A stretch of DNA of 64,000 bases, taken from positions 3,658,001 to 3,722,000 of the forward strand of contig JAGVVL010000002.1 in NCBI GenBank assembly GCA_018287875.1. The letters are read 5' to 3'. Positions 48,247 to 58,939 of the stretch are shown here, piece by piece (the first letter of the stretch is position 1; the number at the start of each line of letters is the position of its first letter). Both the position numbers and the translations under genes were made by a program. This DNA comes from Nigrospora sphaerica. Its lineage: Eukaryota > Ascomycota > Sordariomycetes > Amphisphaeriales > Apiosporaceae. The notes under the pieces were generated by a model. It was not told the origin of the DNA, did not search any database, and was given only the letters and a program-made list of their open reading frames with translations.

Positions 48247-48331
48247 CTATGACATCAGTTCCTTAAACAAGGGGGTGTCATCAACAATCTCGTTGTACTC
48301 GACGACAGCAATTCGCCTCGCATAGGTTGGG
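48247..48331 (-). other. Candidate terminal coding exon, orphan
   Basis: On the minus strand a GAAGCAG acceptor (with CTAAC branch-like sequence 16 nt upstream) opens an 85-nt frame to TAG at 48247-48249. It encodes PTYARRIAVVEYNEIVDD followed by TPLFKELMS. The peptide looks like a genuine protein C-terminus. A GTATGC donor at about 48414 would define an 83-nt intron, but I could not extend a convincing gene further upstream before the splicing-factor gene. It may be a remnant or part of a gene with small exons. Confidence 0.3.
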
Positions 48332-48940
48332 CTGCTTCATGTCGATCGTTAGTCTCCTACGTCAGGGATCCGAGTATCGAGGAGTAGCTTCGGGTCCTTC
48401 TCCAGGTTGCATACTAGACGGAGTATATCGATAGCAGCCCATAGGCAGGCCAATTTTCGAAACACGGGAGCTAGGAAACGCTAATCAGCTGGCCAAGGCC
48501 ATGGATCTATATTTTTTCAGCACTATGTTTTGCTACTTGGCATGACCGACAAGGGGAAAACTATGGTGACGAGACTGCACTATCCCCGGTCAATGATCAG
48601 GGCTGTAGCCCGCGGACTCGTGAACAGGAACCGCGATACCGCTCGCCGGGGTATTTTGCTGTCGTTTCTGCTGTCGATATCAGTGTGCAAGCCCACGGCG
48701 AGGCGATCCGTGGGGAAAGGGAGAAAACCGAGCTAACGCCTGTCCATGAATGCGCGGGAGGGATGCCGACAGGAAAGGAGACGCTGGCATGAAGGATGAA
48801 GGAACACCTTGGCGACCAATGGTGATGGTGGGTTGGGTGTGGCGTCTGTTTCCGAATTAGTGGGAACCTCTGAAAAGTGGGAGGAGCAGACGCACCGCCA
48901 GGAATCCTAAAGGGGGAGGGATCAGGCCAAGATTAGCATC

Positions 48941-50802
48941 TCAAATAGCCTTGGTGCGTGAGAACAAACTGCTGTAGACGGCATCGACAACAGGTGCAGC
49001 GCTGATCATACGTCCGCCGAAATACCGGCCGTTCAAACCCTTGATGGCGTTCTCGCCGCCTTGGACCTTATCGAACTTCAGGTAGATGTCGCCTTGCGAG
49101 TGGGGGTCCAGGGAGATATGGACGACGTGGCCGTACTTGTCTTCGGCTTCCTGTCGAACGTCATCCTCAAGCTCCTTGACCCATGCTTCACCTTCTTCCC
49201 TGCGGCGGGTGTTAGCAAGCTTTTGAAAGGCGGGCGTGAGGCATGCAGCTTACTCAGTGGGGTCAAACATGTTGTGCAGCACGACACAGCGGCTGGCCAT
49301 GTTGACGTTCACGGGTAGAGGTTTGGTCTCCGTCTTGGGCTTCAGGACCTGTCTCTCATCGCGACCACCGTTAGGAGCATCATCGGTTCTGGCAAGCTTA
49401 CGCATCAAGGCGTCTCGGCTGTAGTTGTTAAAGTTGACTCCGCCAACGTCGGTGTCGTCCAGAGCGCTGGCCCCCGTGGCCTTTTCGTTATCACGACCGC
49501 CGGCCCGGTCGAACCCAGATGACTGCTGGCCGCGTCCGCCAGCTCCCGAGAAGGCGGAACCCTGGAAAGGTCGGTCTTGGCCCTGGAATCTCTGCAGAAG
49601 ATTGGCAGTTGACTCGGGGGTAAACTTATCGTTGCCAAGACCAACACGGATCGGGCGACCGGCGAGGTCGAACCCATTCATTTTTTCAAGGGCCTCGCGT
49701 GCCTGATCAGCCTCGCGGAACCTTTGGCTGTATGTTAGCACTGCCAGGCGGGCGGGTAAGCATCGTCGGGCAGGGGTGACTTACTGTACAAAACCGTAGC
49801 CTCGGCTGCGCCCGTTATCGTCTTTCTGCAACTGTACAAATTCAAGCTCGCCGAAGGGCTCGAAGACGTTCTGCAAGTCCTGTTCTGTGATGCTGAAGTG
49901 GATATTGCCCACGTACAAACGGTGGAAGGGAATCGAGTTGGCCGTGTTGCCGGAGCTGTCCGTAGTGCGAACTTGACGGTTCTTTTCGGCCTCGGTGAGC
50001 TGGACGATGACTGGAATACCTAACAGCTTTTGACCTGTAAGCTGGAGAGCAGCAGTGACGGACTCTTCATTCTTGAATTCAACGTAGCCGACACTGGAGT
50101 TGGGGCATTCTCGTCAGTAAAGGAGGTGAAAGGCGGGGGCGGGAAACCGAGCACATACCCTTTGGACCTGCCGCTGATTCTGTCCTTGACAATCTGGGCC
50201 TCGTTGACGGGGCCAACTTTGTCGAAGAATTCCTTCAGCTCCTTGGTGCGGAGACGGGCAGCAAGCTGCTGCACAAAGACGGTTCTGCGGTCACGCTCGT
50301 CCTCAGTCAGCTGGGGAGTGGCATCGCGCTTGGGGGTGCGGCCATTGCGGTGACGGTCATCGTCCCGGCCTCCTCGGTGGCCGCGGTCGTCGCGGTCGCG
50401 GCGGTCGTCGCGGGGGCGATAGTGGCGGTAGGGAGAACGAGAGCGGGAGCGGTCCCGACCGCCGCGGCCGCCGCGGTAGTAGTCGCCATCGCCTCCTCTG
50501 TGACGTCGTGAGTGTCGGCCATCATCACGGCTCCGGCTTCGGCGCCTACTCTTGTGGCTGCCCGTGTCACTGCGGGGCGTGGCTTCTCTGTCCTTGTCGT
50601 CGCGGCGGGATCGGTCCTGGCTGCGGTCGCGCCTTTTGCGGTCGTGGTCGCGGTCTCGGCTGGAGCCCCGGCCACCGCGGTCCCGACGGTCGCTGTGCTG
50701 GGATTTGGGGCGCTCGTCGGCATCGGCCATCTTGACATCTTTGTCGGGGGTGTTATTGCCGGCGGTTGCCTCCAGCAACGCCTCGACATCAAGCGTGGCC
50801 AT
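48941..50802 (-). CDS. RBM39/Rsd1-type splicing factor with RS region and three RRMs
   Basis: Nuclear U2AF65-related pre-mRNA splicing factor (CAPER/RBM39 family). The four exons on the minus strand are 50802-50159, 50093-49785, 49721-49254 and 49199-48941, giving 559 residues with all phases consistent. Residues 30-160 form a long Arg/Ser/Asp-rich tract typical of SR-like proteins. RRM1 spans about 168-245 ([20 protein letters not shown], then SKGVGYVEF). RRM2 is about 272-348 ([28 protein letters not shown]). A linker with [18 protein letters not shown] precedes the C-terminal atypical RRM/UHM at about 460-559 ([33 protein letters not shown]). It ends normally in FSRTKAI. The acceptor at 49722 is an unusual AAAG, chosen because the alternative CAG two codons earlier would add residues but stays in frame. 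Confidence 0.92.
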
Positions 50803-52090
50803 CTTGCAGACGCGTTAAAGAAGTAAAAGGCGGCGATTCGGTCGTCGTTTCGGAGAGGAGTCTGGTGGGATGCTGATGGGATGCTAGTGTGGCGGGTTGG
50901 ACACAGGCAGGCGTAGGCGGCTGGTGGCTGGAGATTCGGTGTCGCGAGACAGCGACGGCGGAAGAGCGGGAATCCGGAGCAATTCTGACACTTTCAAATG
51001 GTGACTACAGAAGCGGGCGTGGGCAGGCAGGATGGAGTGAGGAGAGGATTTAGGTGGAGGCGAGCCTGCAAAGAATCCAGGTCAGGTGGATGGATGAATG
51101 GTTGGGACGAGATTCTGGCAAGCACGGACGGGGGAGCCTTGAAATAAAACGCATGGGCCAGCGACAGGGGGGATGCTGGAAGGGGAACAGAAGAAACGGC
51201 TCACCATACTATCAACTGTTGCACTAGTGATGAGCCAATTCTTCTGTTCCTCTTCCGCGCGAGGCATGGCGAACGGTCATTGGCAAGCGATGGATGGCTG
51301 CCTTAAAGATCCTGCAGTGGGGCTTCGGGGTGCCGATTGATGGATAGATGGATGCATGCGAATGGATGGACTGGGGCCGAAATGGGAGCTGATCTGGACC
51401 CATCCAGTAGGTAAGTACCGAAAGCAGGGCAGTCGTCCACTACGTTCTAACCAACCTCTCTCTTACATACCTGCGATGTACTTTGGTCCCTATGCGAGGA
51501 AGCTACGTAGCCGTGTCGTGTCCAAGTACATATCCTCAGGCTGCGCTGGCAAGCCAGGTGCCCAACAAGGTTGCCTCCACCTGGCACTGTCTTATTAGTA
51601 GGCGTACGGCGCGTGGTTTTCTGGTCCTAACTCCGAGCTGACCGAGCTTCCCAGCCTCGCAAGCTTCTCCGGTAGGAGGCAGCTGACTCGTCCGTCCATG
51701 GAGGGTTGCAGGCCTACGGTGTACGTATATGCAGCAGCAAGCCAGCTGGCAATCCGGCTAACAAAGCTTCCTGCTTCTTGCCCGAATACAGACATGAACG
51801 CCAACCGGATGAGCACACAGCAACTTTTGTCTTCAGGTAGTATTAAGTAGGTGCTTTAGGTCTTCTAGCAAACAGGTATTTGGAGGTGGAGCTGTGCACC
51901 TGCATCACGGCTCCCGCTTCTGCCCTCTCAACTGTCGTCATTAATCCAAATGCCACGGATGCCGGGCTCGTCGTTACCATGTCTCATATCATGCATGACT
52001 GGAGCCGCTCGTCTACAACCCATACCTATGTACAAAACCAAGCTTGAACACGCCAGAATCATACAACCGCTACATCTGGGCTCTCCTGCC
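50803..52090. other. Intergenic upstream of the splicing-factor gene
   Basis: A 1.3 kb stretch holding the presumed promoter of the splicing-factor gene and, at 51194-51268, element B. Scs7 ends at its right edge. No gene is supported. Confidence 0.45.
51194..51268 (-). repeat. Element B, related to element A at 47621-47696
   Basis: Read on the minus strand it starts at ATG 51267, encodes MPRAEEEQKNWLITSATVDSM and meets GTGAGCC, a good donor consensus. It could therefore be a short first coding exon or leader exon. The element lies about 0.4 kb upstream of the splicing-factor start. A donor at this point could splice to a leader acceptor upstream of 50802, but I could not identify that partner. 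Confidence 0.45.
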
Positions 52091-53286
52091 CTAAGCCGTC
52101 TTCACGCCCGTGGCAAGCTCGGTGCCGAAAATCTGGTCCCAGAACTTGCTGGTGACGCCGAACCCGAGCTCGTAGTCGAGGAAGTGGTGTGCAAGGTGAT
52201 ACTTCTTCAGTTCCTTGTACCAGAGCGGCAAGTTCTGGTGGTGCAGGAAGTAGTGCGTCAGGTCGTAGCAGATGTAGCCGAAGATGCCGCCGCAGTAGAC
52301 GGCCACGGCCATGTGCCAGTTCCAGTAGAAGATGGCGTGTGCCAGCTTCCAGAAGGGCGTGGCCAGCGCCACAAACAGCGTCGGGGGCATGACCAGGCGG
52401 TAGCGGTCCATTGGGAGGTAGTGGTGGACGCCGTGGAGCAGGAAATGGAGCGTCAGGCCCACACGGTTATCGGGGAGGTAGCTGCGAGTTTTGTCAGTCG
52501 GGTTGGGCCGGCAGGGCAGCAGAACAGCATAGGGGCAAACATAACGTACCCATCCAGGTGGAACAGGAACCTATGGAGGACGTATTCTATCAGACTCCAG
52601 AGGAAGAGGCCGAAGAACCAGCAGATGGCGACTTGGTCCCACCCGGTCAGGCCCTCCCGTGAGATGTAGGTGCCGTAGCTGACGGGCGGCAGCCAGACCA
52701 TAGGCACAACCCACCAGGGCGTCAGGCTGAGCGGCTCGAGAAAGTTGCCAAAGAGCGGCGCGCTCTTGCCGCCTTTGTAGTGCCGGGGGCGGTGAACCTG
52801 GTCCAGGTAGAACTCCTTGGAGAAGCCTCCGTTCCACACCTGCATCAGCAGCGGCCGGTTGAGATCCAGAAACTTGTGCTGCTTGTAGTCGGTGGTGAAG
52901 TCCGTATCCTTGCTGAGGTCCTCCGCGCAGCTCATGCCCGTGCGCGGGTGCACCAGCGGCGTCACCCGCTCGTTGATCTGCTTGTCGCCCATCTTCTTCT
53001 GGGCCGCCCCGTTGGGGGCCAGGTTGTCCTGGACGAGGAAGCCGACGAGCGAGTCGTCGAGCACCTCGTACGCGGCCTCGGAGTGTGTGTGCGAAGCCTC
53101 GTCCTTGAGGATGGTCGTCACGTCCTTGCCGGCGTATTCGAGCACCAGATCGGCGCCGCCGGGATGCGAGTCCAGGAAGTCGGTAACATCGTACACGTTG
53201 CAGCCCACCGAGACGTAGCAGGACTTGGCCGAGTTATGGGACTCGACTTCGGCCTGCGTCAACGTCGGTAGAGTTTGCGAAGGCAT
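52091..53286 (-). CDS. SCS7: Fatty acid 2-hydroxylase (sphingolipid alpha-hydroxylase)
   Basis: ER membrane di-iron enzyme that 2-hydroxylates the very-long-chain fatty acid of ceramides. Exons 53286-52550 and 52481-52091 on the minus strand give 375 residues. The N-terminal cytochrome b5 domain holds the heme-binding HPGG at residues 41-44, with a second His in ASHTHSEAAYEVL. The C-terminal hydroxylase has the expected histidine clusters HRFLFH, HGVHH, HYFLHH and HLAHH, interleaved with hydrophobic segments (WVVPMVWLPPVSYGTYI, VAICWFFGLFLWSLIEYVL). The start MPSQTLPT matches the fungal family. The frame extends 73 codons further upstream, but that part is His/Ala/Pro low complexity and probably leader sequence. 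The 68-nt intron joins LDG to YLPDNRVGL in phase. Confidence 0.96.
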
Positions 53287-54632
53287 AGCGGCGTCGGCGT
53301 CGGCGGCGGCGGCGGCGGGTTGTAGCGCAGTGTTGCGAGGAATCGGATTCGCTTGCCCACCCGACCGTTGCAACAGGGATTGTCGTGAAAAGGGGTGGTG
53401 GTGGTGGAAGCTAGGTAAGTAAAAAGAAAGCCACTTGACAAAGCACCAAGGCAGGGTGGGAGGATACGGCCTGGAAGTGAAGGTCCAAACCAAGTGAACA
53501 CGCAAGTCAGAAGCTCGTGCGAGGGCCTGGGCTTGGACGTTTCTTATGTTTACGAGTGGATTGCGACGAGATTTTTTTTATTAGGGGTCGAAAATGCCCA
53601 TGCTACCCGGTCCAGAGGGATGGGAAATGAGGATGCGGGTTCAATCGCCCGAGGTGGCGTTATCGCGCGGCCTTGCGCGGGTCCCGATCATTCCGCGTCG
53701 CCAGTTTGACCTCTCCCACTGGACTGGGTGGCCTGACCTCGCATGATACTCCGTACTTTCCCCCACGAACTAGTTGTAACTACTGATTCAAGAGAGGTAG
53801 ATATCTAAGTATTGAGCTCGGCCGGCTGTTGAGGCTGTTGCAACTTAGATACGTCTGTCGGCCTGCCCAGTGCCACCTCGTAACAAACAACCGTCCTTTA
53901 CACGTTGGGCGAGTGTATACTAGGTTCCCTAGTACGTGGACTACATACCGACCTTTGCGGTTCCCCACACTTCGCGAAGAGCTCGCAAGCCGCTAGACGC
54001 GTCCCTGCCAGGCCTCGCACGGTCTGCCGGAGTCTCTACGGACTGCGTGCCGTCTTGATCAGAGTGTCCGTCGACGCGGGATGGAACTTGATGCATTTTT
54101 TGTTTGTTTGATCCGGCGTCTGACTGGCCGTTCTGTAGCTGGAGGAAGGCTGGCTTCTGCTTGCATTATGGCTGCAGATTGCCCCCTATGCACCCCATAC
54201 TATGGTACCTATGGAACGGCGCATTTCCGTTGTGCTAGTCTCGCCGATCCAGGTATAACCAACCGCATGCGCGTGTATGCTTCCCCAAATGCTCGCCGGT
54301 TACCGTGTCCTGCCCATCCGTGCCTAATGCGAAGCATCCCCTTGCCGCCAACCCCCTTCCCCAGCTATCTAGGAAATTACGCTCTCTCGTCGGCAGCCGA
54401 CCCTCAGCCCTCCAGACCGCGGGAGAATGTACAAATACAAAGCGAGACGCCAGACTCTCCCGGCCATGCATGCATGCTATCCGCTGGGGACTCCCAGGAA
54501 AAAAAAACCAACGCCTCCCAAAATGCCGAACAACGCCGCTGCCCGCCCTTGCGAATATGTACACGGGCGCTGGCGCCCATTCCCTCTATCATAACCGAGT
54601 TCGTCAAGTATCATACGTCACCCCCGCCTTCT
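53287..54632. other. Intergenic between Scs7 and Ima1
   Basis: A 1.3 kb stretch with no recognisable gene. It should hold the Scs7 promoter (left) and the Ima1 terminator (right). ORFs at 54081-54752 overlap the Ima1 3' end on the opposite strand and look like chance. Confidence 0.5.
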
Positions 54633-56946
54633 CTAACCAAATACGTGCATGATCTGGTGCGCCACCATGACACCAATCAGGCCGTTGCCGTAAGAACCAC
54701 ACGTGATGCCGTTGTCGTCGTGCTCGGCCCAAACCTTCCAGACCAAGACTAGAGCCGCCATGATCTGGATCATGCCCAGGTTGGCCCACGATGGCTGTAA
54801 TAAAGGAGGCGGTTTCCCGTCTCGAAGCTGCGCATCCACCAGCAAGTCGGCCGTCAGGCGCACCGAGACCATGAGGCCTGCGCAAATGGCACCGAGACCG
54901 AGTGTAGGTCCATATACCTCTTGCGTTGCGAGCGCGCGTTGCCAAACCCACAAAGCCCCGATGAGAACCATGAGCTCAGCAGTTCGTACTTTAGAACTGT
55001 TTTGCAACTCGGTGATTTCTCTGGGAACCGTCGATCTCCTTGATGAAAAATCTTCAGGATCGGGACTAATGCTGAACGAGCCCATCATCCTGGACAAGCC
55101 GTCTCGGGGGTCGTCTTTGGGTTCAGGCGCATGGAAGCTGGGATTTTTGAGCACGAAGCTCGACCCGGCCTCCGGGGCTGGGCTGCCGAAGTCGAGCCTG
55201 CCACGCCGTGATGGCTGAAAGAAGTTCTCCGGTATTTCCAGTGCCTTCTCTCGGATCATAGGTCGCATTGGCGGGTTTCGCACCCTTTGCGCCGGCGTGG
55301 TGGGGGCCGGAGGGACCTTGAACCAAAACGGACCCGGCTTCTCTTCAATGGGAGCATCGCTGAAGCGAGGATTGGGGTTTTTCACTCGGAAGGGGTTGTG
55401 GTTGCTGAAAGCCCGGTGCTGCGAGCTCGAGGGAGCCCAATCCATCTCCTCGCCTCCCTGCATGGGCGGCGGCGCGGGTCTGGTGGGAGTTGCTCTCTCG
55501 GAACGCCTGAGCGGCCCAAGGCCGGAAAGGGGCGAGCTGCGCGGCGGAGGTGCGCCAAACGGCGAATTCTGCTGCCCTAGCGGGCTCGACGTGCCCATCA
55601 AACGCCCCGGGGGACTTGAACTAAAACCTCTACCCGGGGGCTTCTCAGGAACCGGACCCCGTGACGGTGTCGATGTAGCAATTTCGTCTAGGATGCTGGC
55701 CATGTCATCATGTCGGGTCTGCTGCGGCTTGTCGGAGGTTCCATCCGCAGGCGTGGCCGCACTGGGGGCGGAACTGGGGACGGCTCGAAACGGTTTGATG
55801 GTACCAAACAAAGGGCGGGTGTCCGTTCGGATGGTAGTGCCGGCAAGCCTGTATATATACAGCATCAACAGCGCGATGAACAAGTGGGCAGCGAGCTGAG
55901 ATGTTGGGTTGATGGCTTTGGTGTTGTTGTACTGTGAAACAAACAGGCAGACGCAGCGAATAAAAAGGACAATCAGTTGGTAGGTGTACCACTGCCGCAG
56001 ACCGAGGATATGCGACGTAAAGCCCCTGACGGTCTGCTTGAACCTTGGATTCCACGCGAAAGAGACAAAGCCAACGTTGATGGTCCAGCGTACGAGGCGG
56101 GCCGACGATGGCGTCACTCGCAGGCCGAACCTGCAGATCCTCGCCAGGGGGCCGAAAATCCAGTCCTCGGGGCCGTCTTGTTCACTTTGCTCCATTTCCT
56201 GGAAGTATACGAAGAGGGAGCATAGCTCGAGGGCATGCCAGACAAGCTGGAGAAAGAAAGCAAAATGCCAAGTCCACTTGCCGGCAACGTCGAGCAAGTC
56301 CAGCAGGCCACGTTTCTTGACCTCACGCCTCCGTGCCCGCGTGCGATCCATCATTCGCCGGAGGTGATCTGTCTGCGCCGTATAGCTCGCCTTGTTGAGT
56401 TGGGCTTCAACCTTGGGCTCGCACTCGGCGCACACTTGAGGGTGCAACGACTCGAAATGTGACTTCCATCGGCGAAAGGTGCGCATTCGCTCGGGGTATT
56501 CGGGGTCGTTGGTGTCATCGGGGAACTCGTATCGGCTCACGGCTTCGGCGTAGCTGCGCTGGTTCTTCAGGCAGGTCGCGCAGAAGACTGAGTCTAGGGT
56601 GGGTGCTTCGGACGGTCCGGCCGAGAAGGAGGCCGAGAAGGACAGGTTCGGATCGCGAGAAACGGCCCACGGGCGCTGGGCGGCCGGCACAATGTTGTCA
56701 GACGAAGATCTGGCGACAGAAACGGGCGGGTCGGTGATTTCGCCATACTGCCTTCTTGTCAGCTTCCCCTAGGCCTGCCAACTTCGGCAAGATCATTCAC
56801 CGGGGTATTGATCGACTTACTTGGTCTAACCAGTTGGTGGCAGTACAAAATTCACAGCAGAATGAGCGCTGGCCGCTGTACTGCAGCTTGGACTTCCGAC
56901 CGCAGTAGAAGCAGCTGAGGAACTTCCTGGACCGGAGCACCACCAT
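54633..56946 (-). CDS. IMA1: Ima1-type integral inner nuclear membrane protein
   Basis: Inner nuclear membrane protein with an N-terminal zinc-binding Ima1_N domain; in fission yeast it helps connect chromatin and the nuclear envelope. Exons 56946-56821 and 56747-54633 on the minus strand give 746 residues. The first exon carries paired cysteines (FLSCFYCG and FCCEFCTATNWLDQ); the second continues YGEITDP and adds CATCLKNQ and VCAECEPKVE, completing the cysteine pattern. Hydrophobic segments follow at about residues 185-205 (WHFAFFLQLVWHALELCSLF), 265-300 and 315-335, with two more near the C-terminus (TAELMVLIGALWVWQ, LGLGAICAGLMVSVRL, MIQIMAALVLVWKVW). Between the two groups is a long Pro/Ser-rich, presumably nucleoplasmic loop. 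The 73-nt intron is phase 0. Divergent to the Alg14 gene across 2 kb. Confidence 0.88.
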
Positions 56947-57523
56947 GTTGCCCAGCGCCAAAGAAGCAAGTCGGCAGGGGCGGAGGTGTCCTCATGAGAG
57001 GCGGAAGACGACGGGAGGGGAATGGGAGGAATAAACTCCGGCAGGGAGAGAGTCGGGCAGAGCCTGTCCCGTCGCAAAGAAAGCTCGTGGTCGAGAAACG
57101 CGTCTTGGGTCTTTGATGACCAGGGTGCAGTTCCCAAGTGCCTTAACTTGCGCCGGCGTTTATTCGGCTATTTTGCGGCTCACCAAGAGCCAAGCTGGAT
57201 AGGAGGAAGGGCGTCACTGGGAGTGTCGGTCCCACTAGCAGGCGATCGGCAACCTTAAGTCAACCGCCCAGTCGCCAGGGATTGGGGGAAAGTCGATTAG
57301 CGAATCTCCAGCCGCTGCCGGCTTGAGTGTTTAATTAGCCCTGTCGCGACCTATACAGCCACCGCTCGCCTTCGTCTTCCCCGCAACCCGGTCTGATAAA
57401 GGGAGTGATAGCTTGATCCTCCGGACTGGAGGTATCGAGGGCAGCAATTTTTTCACCTTGCGCTTGGCCAAACAAAGGTCGGTCGGTTCCTTTTCCTCTT
57501 TTCTCTGTCAAGATTCTCCTCGA

Positions 57524-57581
<58 letters not shown>

Positions 57582-58939
57582 AAACCAACTGGTATTCGCC
57601 AGTGCAAGCGGCCCAGTGGCTGGCAGTGTGCTCTGTTGTTTTTTATATCATGGGAGGGAAGCAAAAGACCCCTTTGCTCCATTGCCCCAGCCACCATGCC
57701 TTCAAACAAGACGATTCCTCGAGTATGCCAGCAGGAAGCCGAATATTTCCGGACCGAGTAGCACTTGGTTTGGACCTCAATGCCGTCTTCTATGCTGCTT
57801 AGTCTTGGCCCTGGTGCCTAATGCATCCCTGCAGCAGCTTGGGTGGACGGGGCGCTATCCCGTCACATCACGGGAACTGCCCCTGGCAGGTATACCCATC
57901 AGCAACAAATATCGGGGACGGTGAACCCCCCTTGAATTTCCAGATATGTCTTAGCTCTGTCTGCGTTTGCGGATGTGCACAAGGGTCCTGCCTACAGGGT
58001 CTCGAGTGCAAGGGTATCCAGCATCACAACCTGCGAGCACATTTAGCACATGGTCTGTCTCGTCCTCAGTTGCAACGCCATATAAGCTGCCCACCGACTA
58101 GCCAGCTTTTCATCATCTTATCCATGCCACTGTAGCTTAATCTGACTATGTTCACAGTTCAGACCGGCCCTGGTTAGAAGACACTGACACGGACCTCGTG
58201 CTTCAGCGGGCTGCAAAAAAGCCAGTGGTCCGAGGCTTGAGCTGAAGCGATCCTCTGACGCCGGCCCATGCAACGCCTTATGCGACGGTGGTAGTTGAAC
58301 ATCCCTACCTGGCGCACATCATATACTAGCAGCTGTCTTCCACAGTCGTCAGCGTAAGTTCATGCTCGCAGTTCCTTGCACTCATTGGGAGTCCATCCCT
58401 GGACAAATTTCCTCTATCAGCCAAGATGCGCTCTATTGGTCTGTAGGAAGCTCCCCTATCTAGGTAGCCAGGATGCAGTTGTCGGGAGCTTCCTGCTGTC
58501 GGTGTTCCCAGTTGAGGTGTAGCGGTGATGATTCCTTGAACTCGCTGATTATTTGCAGGTACTCGCCATCTACGAGTACCACTTCGGGGGTCAAGCCAGG
58601 CGTCTGTACCCAGCATAGCTCGCAAGGACTCGGGTCGCTCTCTCACCTGCTACATTTATACAGACTTGTCCTTACTCGCCGCAGACGGTTTACAAACCCG
58701 GACTACTCGCACTCGCCAGCTTTTTATTCACTCTGACCGGGTGCATTTATTCGGTTGCGACAACTAGTCGCTGACACTCGCCGGTAGCTGGTTTCTACAA
58801 CTCCAACAGCGACAGAACCCTTGACTGTGAAATTGCAATCTGCAGAATAGGCAGCAGCCACACTCCTGGAATATTCCTGAGTCACATCCACGACACTTTG
58901 CCGGCCTGGACCCGCGTGGTCCGCTTCCCTTCCCTAAGA
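56947..58939. other. Divergent intergenic region between Ima1 and Alg14
   Basis: A 2 kb region with no supported gene, carrying a long AAGC repeat. ORFs at 57413-57802 and 58326-58646 lack motifs. Confidence 0.5.
57524..57580. repeat. (AAGC)14 tetranucleotide microsatellite
   Basis: Fourteen perfect AAGC units and one extra A. Long perfect tetranucleotide arrays are unstable and useful as strain markers. It lies about 0.6 kb upstream of Ima1, outside any coding region. Confidence 0.95.

Noticed and set aside
52453..53505. Upstream in-frame extension of Scs7 by 73 codons
   Set aside because: The added part is His/Pro/Ala low complexity without targeting features, and the family begins with the MPSxTLPT-type start used here.
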